Source: Massilia sp. Leaf139 (GTDB taxonomy: Bacteria; Pseudomonadota; Gammaproteobacteria; Burkholderiales; Burkholderiaceae_D). Taken from it: a DNA stretch of 64,000 bases. Under the pieces are notes generated by a model. That model was not told the DNA's origin and searched no databases. It was given only the letters and a program-made list of their open reading frames with translations. The stretch spans positions 496,863 through 560,862 of the forward strand of contig NZ_LMOJ01000012.1 of assembly GCF_001424165.1 (NCBI RefSeq), read 5' to 3'. Positions 58,888-64,000 of this stretch are shown here, piece by piece (positions within the stretch are counted from its first letter, which is position 1; every line of letters starts with the position of its first letter). The position numbers and the translations under genes are program-made.

Positions 58888-61377
58888 ATGAATGCAAAAG
58901 ATCAATCGCTTGACACGACTCTGCCTCCGCAAGAGGTCTCGATCGACGTGCTGCGCGAGAAGTACGCGAAAGGCGATGAAACCTCCATCGCCGACGTGCG
59001 CCGGCGCGTCGCGCAGGCCCTCGCCGCGCACGAGGCGCCGGACGTACGCGGCGAATTGGCCGCCCGCTTCCTGTGGGCGATGGAGCACGGCTTCGTCCCC
59101 GGCGGGCGCATCAACTCCGCCGCCGGCCTCGATCTGAAAGCCACCCTCATCAACTGTTTCGTCCAGCCGGTCGGCGACTCCGTCACCGGCGTCGACGATG
59201 GCCTGCCCGGCATCTACACGGCCCTGGCCGAAGCCGCCGAGACCATGCGCCGCGGCGGCGGCGTCGGCTACGACTTTAGCGCCATCCGCCCCTTCGGCGC
59301 CCTCGTGCGCGGCACCCGGTCGCGCGCATCGGGCCCGGTGTCGTACATGGAACTGTTCGACGCCTCCTGCCGCACCGTCGAATCGGCCGGCGCCCGCCGC
59401 GGCGCCCAGATGGGCGTGCTGCACATCGACCATCCCGACATCGAACGCTTCATCGCCGCCAAGGATCGCGGCGCGCTCTCCAACTTCAATATCTCTGTGG
59501 GCGTGAGCGACGCCTTCATGCATGCGCTGGAGGCCGACGCGACTTTCCCGCTCGTGCACCGCGCCGAGCCGAACGAGGATCTGGTCGCCGCCGGCGCGCA
59601 TCAACGGGAGGACGGCCTCTGGGTCTGGCGCGAGGTGCGCGCCCGCGCGCTGTGGGATAGCATCATGGCCTCGACCTACGACCATGCCGAGCCGGGCGTG
59701 CTGTTCGTCGACCGCATGAACGGCGAGAACAACCTCTGGTATTGCGAGCGGCTCCGCGCGACCAATCCGTGCGGAGAGCAGCCCCTGCCCGCCTACGGCT
59801 GCTGCGACCTCGGTTCCCTCAACCTCACCTGCTTCGTCGACCAGCCTTTTACCGATCGGGCGCGCTTCGACGTCGAACGCATGCGCGAGGTGGCGACGAT
59901 CGCCGTGCGCATGCTCGACCTGGTGCTCGATGCCACCGAATGGCCGCTGCCGCAGCAGGCGCAGGAAGCGCGCGCCAAGCGCCGCATCGGCCTGGGTTTT
60001 CTCGGCCTGGGCAGCGCCCTGGTGATGCTGGGCCTGCGCTACGATGCGCCCGAAGGGCGGGCGCTGGCCGCGCGCATCGCGGAGAACCTGCGCGACGCGG
60101 CCTATGCGGCATCATGCGAACTGGCGCGCGAAAAAGGCGCCTTTCCCCTGTTCGACGCCGAGCGCTACCTGCAGGGCGCGTTCGTTTCGCGCCTGCCGCA
60201 GGCGCTGCGCGAAACGATCCGCACCCACGGCATCCGCAACTCGCACCTGCTCTCCATCGCGCCGACCGGCACCATCGCGCTGGCCTTTGCCGACAATGCT
60301 TCGAACGGCATCGAGCCCGCTTATTCGTGGACGTACCAGCGCAAGAAGCGCATGCCCGACGATACGATGCGCGCCTACGAGGTCGAAGACCATGCCTGGC
60401 GCCTGTACCGGCGCCTGCATCCCGAAGCCACGGCGGACGGCCCGCTGCCGCCGCCTTTCGTGACCGCCCTGCAGATGAGCGCCGACGACCACCTGCGCAT
60501 GCTGGAGGCGGTGCAGCCCTTCGTCGATACGGCGATCTCGAAGACGGTGAACGTTCCGGCCGACTATCCCTACGCCGATTTCCGCGGCCTGTACCTGGAA
60601 GCCTGGCGCGCCGGCCTCAAGGGCCTGGCGACCTACCGGCCGAATACGGTGCTGGGCAGCGTACTGGCCACCAGCGCGCCGCAGGCCGAGACCAGCGCCA
60701 GCGCGGCCTGTCCTGACGAGGATCCGCTGCGCCAGCGCTTCGAGGGACGCCCGCTGGGCGAACTCGATTCCGTCACCTCGAAGATCGAGTACGCCACCCA
60801 GGAAGGCCGCAAGACCCTGTACCTGACGGTGAGTTTCATCCAGGTCGAGGGGCTGGTCGACGGCGTACCCGTCGTCATCGAGCGCCCCTTCGAATTCTTC
60901 ATGCCGGCCAACCAGCGCAGCGACGGCCAGCAGTGGATCACGTCCTCGATGCGCCTGCTGTCGATGCTGGCGCGTGCCGGCGGGCCGATCGCGAAGGCCC
61001 TGGCCGACATGCGCGACGTGGTCTGGGAAAAGGGGCCGGTGCGCTGCGGCTTCCTCACGCGCGAGGACGGCACCCGGGTGCCGGTGTTCCACGATTCGGA
61101 AGCGGCGGCGGTGGGCTTCATGCTGCAGCGGATCCTGATCAAGCGCGGCTTCCTCGACAGCCAGGGCAATGGCGTGCCGGTGGCGCAGCTGGCGCGCCAG
61201 CTGGCCGCACGCGGCGGCGCGGACGCCCCGGCGCATGGCGACGCCGCGGCCATGCCTGGCAGCGCGGCGCCGCCGGCCACGGGCGCCAAGTGCCCGGAAT
61301 GCGGCGCCCGCGCGCTGCGCAAGCAAGGCGGCTGCACGCGCTGCGACAACTGCCAATATGTTGGGGAATGCGGCTGA
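58888..61377 (+). CDS. nrdJ: Adenosylcobalamin-dependent ribonucleotide reductase
   Basis: 829 residues, class II enzyme. N293-P-C295-G-E297 holds the thiyl cysteine C295. The redox pair is C90 (NCFVQP) and C306 (YGCCDLG); the 11-residue spacing from 295 to 306 matches characterised class II enzymes. The C-terminal zinc-ribbon-like end is CPECGA then [14 protein letters not shown]. It reduces ribonucleotides with or without oxygen, given B12. The ATG at 58888 uses GCGAGGG, which directly follows the repeat element. Confidence 0.94.
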   Translation: MNAKDQSLDTTLPPQEVSIDVLREKYAKGDETSIADVRRRVAQALAAHEAPDVRGELAARFLWAMEHGFVPGGRINSAAGLDLKATLINCFVQPVGDSVTGVDDGLPGIYTALAEAAETMRRGGGVGYDFSAIRPFGALVRGTRSRASGPVSYMELFDASCRTVESAGARRGAQMGVLHIDHPDIERFIAAKDRGALSNFNISVGVSDAFMHALEADATFPLVHRAEPNEDLVAAGAHQREDGLWVWREVRARALWDSIMASTYDHAEPGVLFVDRMNGENNLWYCERLRATNPCGEQPLPAYGCCDLGSLNLTCFVDQPFTDRARFDVERMREVATIAVRMLDLVLDATEWPLPQQAQEARAKRRIGLGFLGLGSALVMLGLRYDAPEGRALAARIAENLRDAAYAASCELAREKGAFPLFDAERYLQGAFVSRLPQALRETIRTHGIRNSHLLSIAPTGTIALAFADNASNGIEPAYSWTYQRKKRMPDDTMRAYEVEDHAWRLYRRLHPEATADGPLPPPFVTALQMSADDHLRMLEAVQPFVDTAISKTVNVPADYPYADFRGLYLEAWRAGLKGLATYRPNTVLGSVLATSAPQAETSASAACPDEDPLRQRFEGRPLGELDSVTSKIEYATQEGRKTLYLTVSFIQVEGLVDGVPVVIERPFEFFMPANQRSDGQQWITSSMRLLSMLARAGGPIAKALADMRDVVWEKGPVRCGFLTREDGTRVPVFHDSEAAAVGFMLQRILIKRGFLDSQGNGVPVAQLARQLAARGGADAPAHGDAAAMPGSAAPPATGAKCPECGARALRKQGGCTRCDNCQYVGECG

Positions 61378-61440
61378 GTTGTTCTTGCGGCGGGCCGGTG
61401 CGGTGATACCATCGGAAATCCGCCGTATTGAGTGACCCGC

Positions 61441-62358
61441 ATGACCACCGAACAGATTTCCTGCGCCCCCGGCAATGCCATCAACGAAGACCTGATCGCC
61501 GTATTCGAACACGACGACGCGACCGACCTCGTGGTGCTCGACGGTGCGACCTCGGTCGCCGACGCGAACTATGTCGACCCGCGCCAGGGCGACGTCGCCT
61601 GGTTCGTGCAGGCCTTCGCCGCCGCGCTGGCGCCGGCGCTTGCCCTCAACGCCACACAGGGCTGCGCGGTGCGCCAGGCGATCGATGCGGTGCGCACCGC
61701 CTGGCAAGCGCAGGCCGGCGCTGCGGCGGTGCCCTTGTACGCCTACCCGCTGGCCGCCCTCACCTGGCTCCGCATCCGGCGCCTGCCCGATCACCTCGCG
61801 CTGTCGATGTACTGCCTGGGCGACTGCAAGGCTTTCGTCCATGGCCCTGACGGCGCCGTGCGCGACCTCGACCCTTACGTGAATCCGCACGAAGCGGTGC
61901 TGCGCGCAGCCATCGACGCTCTCGGCCTGGCGGACATCGACGATCCGGCCGCGCGCCGCGCGCGCCTGCTGCCGATGCTGCGCGCCCGGCGCGAAGCCCA
62001 GCACGGCGCGCCCGCGCCGGACGTACTGTGCCTGGCGCCCCGCGGCGAGTTCCAGGCGCGCACATATACGCTGCGCCTGCCGCCGGACGCCGCCGTGCTG
62101 GCGATGACCGACGGTTTTTATCGGCTGGTCGATCCCTACGGACTCTATACAATGGAAGGGTTGGCGCAGGCTTGCCGCAGCCGCGGCCTGGCCGCCCTGA
62201 TGGACGAGCTGCGTAGCTACGAGGCGGCGCGCGCGTGCGGGGCGCTGGCGGTGAAAAGCGCGGACGATGCCTCGGCCCTGCTCTGGGTCGGCGATACGGA
62301 TAAAGGAAGCACAATGAAGGCGTTTGAGCAGCAAGCCGGCGATGGGAGGTTCGATTGA
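61441..62358 (+). CDS. PP2C-like protein phosphatase
   Basis: 305 residues from the ATG at 61441; an in-frame GTG at 61432 is an alternative. PP2C-like features are INEDLIAVFEHDDATDLVVLDGAT (split by the metal-binding aspartate positions), CLGDCKAFVHG in place of GDSRA, and the late DDASALLWVG. The phosphatase may act on serine/threonine phospho-proteins or be divergent. It follows nrdJ by 63 bp. Its stop overlaps the TTG start of the OmpH-like gene, so the two proteins are coupled. Confidence 0.75.
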   Translation: MTTEQISCAPGNAINEDLIAVFEHDDATDLVVLDGATSVADANYVDPRQGDVAWFVQAFAAALAPALALNATQGCAVRQAIDAVRTAWQAQAGAAAVPLYAYPLAALTWLRIRRLPDHLALSMYCLGDCKAFVHGPDGAVRDLDPYVNPHEAVLRAAIDALGLADIDDPAARRARLLPMLRARREAQHGAPAPDVLCLAPRGEFQARTYTLRLPPDAAVLAMTDGFYRLVDPYGLYTMEGLAQACRSRGLAALMDELRSYEAARACGALAVKSADDASALLWVGDTDKGSTMKAFEQQAGDGRFD

Positions 62359-62879
62359 AGCAGCACCTGAAACACGCGGCCGCGGCCTGCTTCGCGCTAG
62401 GCCTGGCAGTCTGCGGCCCGGCCGGCGCCCAGAACAATGCGGCTCCCCCTGGTGCGCGGATCGTCGTGGTCAATGTCGAGCGCCTGCTTGTGGATTCGAA
62501 GCGCGCACGCGCAGTGGCCGCCGCCATCGAGGCCGAATTCGCGCCGCGGCGCCAGCAAATCCAGGCCCAGCTGCGCCAGCTGCGCGAGATGTCGGACAAG
62601 CTGGCGCAGGACGCTCCCCATCTCGACGACCGCGAGCAGCTGGCGCGTTCGCGCGCGGTGGGCGAACTCGAACGCAGCGTGCGGCGCGCCCAGGAGCGCA
62701 TCCGCGACGACTTCGACGAACGCACGGCCGCCGAACGCGCGGCGCTGGCCGAGCGCATCCACGACATCATCACCCGGCTGCCCGCCCAGCAGGGCGTCGA
62801 CGTGGTGCTGACGCGCACGGTCTGGCACCGGCCGCAGCTCGACGTCACGGATAAAGCCGCCGCCATGCTGGATCGCTAG
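62355..62879 (+). CDS. OmpH/Skp-like periplasmic protein with TTG start
   Basis: 174 residues. TTG at 62355, preceded by GGGAGG, overlaps the phosphatase stop by 4 bases. The signal peptide ends near PAGA-Q (~25). The mature part starts ARIVVVNVERLL and continues as a long charged coiled coil (RQQIQAQLRQLREMSDKLAQ, RVRRAQERIRDD-like), with a C-terminal VDVVLTRTVWHRPQLDVT strand. This is the Skp/OmpH chaperone layout. It is a second, stand-alone copy outside the usual bamA-lpxD cluster. The pairing with a phosphatase is unusual. Confidence 0.8.
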   Translation: MKQHLKHAAAACFALGLAVCGPAGAQNNAAPPGARIVVVNVERLLVDSKRARAVAAAIEAEFAPRRQQIQAQLRQLREMSDKLAQDAPHLDDREQLARSRAVGELERSVRRAQERIRDDFDERTAAERAALAERIHDIITRLPAQQGVDVVLTRTVWHRPQLDVTDKAAAMLDR

Positions 62880-62913
62880 TCCCGTCGGCGTGGCGCCGAA
62901 CCGACACCCGGCA

Positions 62914-62960
62914 TATTTTTATCCGGGTATTATTGCACTCGCATTTTTATCCGGGTAATA
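62914..62960. repeat. Direct repeat TTTTTATCCGGGTA upstream of the DUF2239 gene
   Basis: ATCCGGGTA occurs at 62921-62929 and 62949-62957, 28 bp apart, each preceded by TTTTT and followed by an AT-rich TAT or ATA. The spacing is close to three helical turns, as for a dimeric regulator binding one face of the DNA. It lies 47-86 bp before the DUF2239 start. Confidence 0.55.
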
Positions 62961-63006
62961 TCTCCGCATGCGCGCCAGTCCGGCTGCGCCCTTTCAGGAG
63001 TATTCC

Positions 63007-63567
63007 ATGCTGCCGAGTCATTGCATCGCCTTTGCCGGAACCGAGTTGCTGGCCCAGGGCGAACTGATCGAGGTCGTGCGCGCCGTTAAGGCGGCCATCG
63101 ACCGCGGCACCGAGCGCTCGATCGCGCTGCTCGATGCCGCCACCAGCCGCCCCGTCGAGATCAATTTTACGGGTACCGAAGAGGAAGTTTTTCAGCGCAT
63201 TCCGCGCGCGCCGCTACGCAGCGCCGGCCGCCCGAAGCTGGGCGTGGTGCCGCGCGAAGTGACGCTGTTGCCGCGCCACTGGGACTGGCTGGCGAAGCAG
63301 CCGGGCGGCGCCTCGGTCGCCTTGCGCAAGCTGGTCGAACACGCTTCGCGCGATGCCCGCGATGCCGACACCATGCGCGAAGCGCGCGATGCCGCCTACC
63401 GCTTCATGCACGAGCTGATGGGCGATGCGCCGGGTTTCGAGGAGGCCTCGCGCGCGCTGTTCGCGGGCGATGGCGAGCGCTTTCAAAGCCTGGTGGCCGA
63501 GTGGCCGGGCGACGTGCGCACCCACCTGCTAGCGCTGGCGGAACCGGCCCTCGGCACCCAGGCATGA
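63007..63567 (+). CDS. DUF2239 protein
   Basis: 186 residues from the ATG at 63007, with a strong CAGGAG site before it. It carries the DUF2239 hallmark GRPKLGVVPREVTLLPRHWDWLAKQPGGASVALRKL (split here by its conserved Arg-Glu and His-Trp positions), ending in a helical C-terminus. The domain has an ArdK/MetJ-like DNA-binding feel, but the function is not established. The promoter carries the ATCCGGGTA direct repeat. Confidence 0.85.
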   Translation: MLPSHCIAFAGTELLAQGELIEVVRAVKAAIDRGTERSIALLDAATSRPVEINFTGTEEEVFQRIPRAPLRSAGRPKLGVVPREVTLLPRHWDWLAKQPGGASVALRKLVEHASRDARDADTMREARDAAYRFMHELMGDAPGFEEASRALFAGDGERFQSLVAEWPGDVRTHLLALAEPALGTQA

Positions 63568-63624
63568 CGTTGCGTTCTTGATAATTTCGTGGGAAGATGG
63601 CCGCCTCATTCAGGAGGCCATTCC

Positions 63625-64000
63625 ATGTCGCCGTCACCCCTTGCCATCCCGCCCTTGCTGCTCGTGACCACCCTGGCCGTCCGCCTGGCGGCGCGGGTGC
63701 TGAGCCGCACGACCGTCGAGTGGAATCACTGCTTCGGCTTCGGCATCCTGCTCGTGCTGGCGACCTGGGCGCTGACCGCATGGGCGCCCCTGTTCCTGCC
63801 TTCTTTGCCCTTCCCGCTGGCCCTGGCCAGCATCACGCTGCCCTTTGTCGCCCTCGGCGCCTGGTACTTCAGCACGCGCGCGCTGACGGACGAGGGCAAG
63901 CAGGGTGGCTGGCTGAACGGCCTGAACATCACCGCCGGCACGGTGCTGTGTTCCGTGCTGGTCGTGATTCCGCTGCTGAAGCTGGCCGAGCGCCTGCTGC
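63625..64000 (+). CDS. Small integral membrane protein, 3' end outside the window
   Basis: CAGGAGG at 63611-63617 precedes the ATG at 63625. The frame stays open to the last base: 125 codons, starting MSPSPLAIPPLLLVTTLAVR. There are about four hydrophobic helices (LLLVTTLAVRLAARV, FGFGILLVLATWALTAW, LALASITLPFVALGAWYF, TVLCSVLVVIPLLKL). No family was recognised. Coding is supported by the ribosome site and third-position GC bias. Confidence 0.65.
   Translation, partial: MSPSPLAIPPLLLVTTLAVRLAARVLSRTTVEWNHCFGFGILLVLATWALTAWAPLFLPSLPFPLALASITLPFVALGAWYFSTRALTDEGKQGGWLNGLNITAGTVLCSVLVVIPLLKLAERLL

Noticed and set aside
63404..63941. Minus-strand frames at the right edge
   Set aside because: They overlap DUF2239 and the edge membrane protein, both of which have ribosome sites and sensible composition.

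Overview
The window is about 64 kb of GC-rich bacterial chromosome. Gene content and gene order point to the family Oxalobacteraceae (Betaproteobacteria, Burkholderiales), close to Massilia. The pointers are a DUF3567 protein, the DUF4390-ntrY-ntrX set next to rsmB, a gshB-manX-ptsH-ptsI block, metX-metW, gatCAB divergent from mreBCD-mrdA-rodA-rlpA, a proteobacterial-type gshA, and a B12-dependent nrdJ and metH. This taxonomic call is inferred from gene content. No phage, insertion sequence, CRISPR array, rRNA or tRNA was recognised, so the region is core housekeeping sequence with small accessory features.

Layout. 1-3.5 kb: the 3' part of an ABC-2 permease fused to a degenerate M1-peptidase-like domain, then a lone antitoxin-like gene. 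3.6-10.1 kb: topB, a disordered hypothetical protein, smg, dprA and a LysM protein. 10.3-16.2 kb: def-fmt, a lone BrnA-like antitoxin and metH. 16.4-21 kb: an acyltransferase-3-like membrane protein, an SPW-repeat protein, a degenerate EAL/HDOD protein, a YafJ-like amidotransferase and DUF3567. 20.7-26.4 kb (minus strand): rsmB, DUF4390, ntrY, ntrX and a small CobW-like protein. 26.5-32.8 kb (plus strand): argS, SPOR, dsbA, SDR, birA, coaX and SPOR, almost all tightly packed or overlapping. 32.9-40 kb (minus strand): the cell-shape operon mreB-mreC-mreD-mrdA-rodA-rlpA. 40.3-43.6 kb: gatCAB.

43.7-49.8 kb: pyrE-DUF6624, xth, an RluA-type pseudouridine synthase, an M48 protease and metX-metW. 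49.8-58.5 kb: ptsI, ptsH, manX and gshB, then a methyltransferase on the opposite strand, gshA, and a porin-glnK-amtB operon behind a convincing sigma-54 promoter and NtrC-type site, then ubiK. 58.9-64 kb: nrdJ, a PP2C-like phosphatase overlapping an OmpH/Skp-like protein, DUF2239, and a membrane protein cut by the window edge.

Themes. The genes cover cell-wall elongation, nitrogen sensing (NtrY/NtrX-like pair, GlnK-AmtB), a permease-less regulatory PTS, glutathione synthesis and methionine synthesis. The most unusual non-coding signals are: (i) a ~100-bp element present twice in opposite orientation (17.9 and 58.8 kb), with a nearly identical core and sequence-different but self-complementary closing stems; (ii) REP palindromes headed by GTAG, several touching stop codons; (iii) a triplicated 16-bp unit at the mrdA start that makes two seven-codon mini-ORFs; and (iv) an ATCCGGGTA repeat upstream of DUF2239. 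I found no convincing complete new defence or biosynthetic system.
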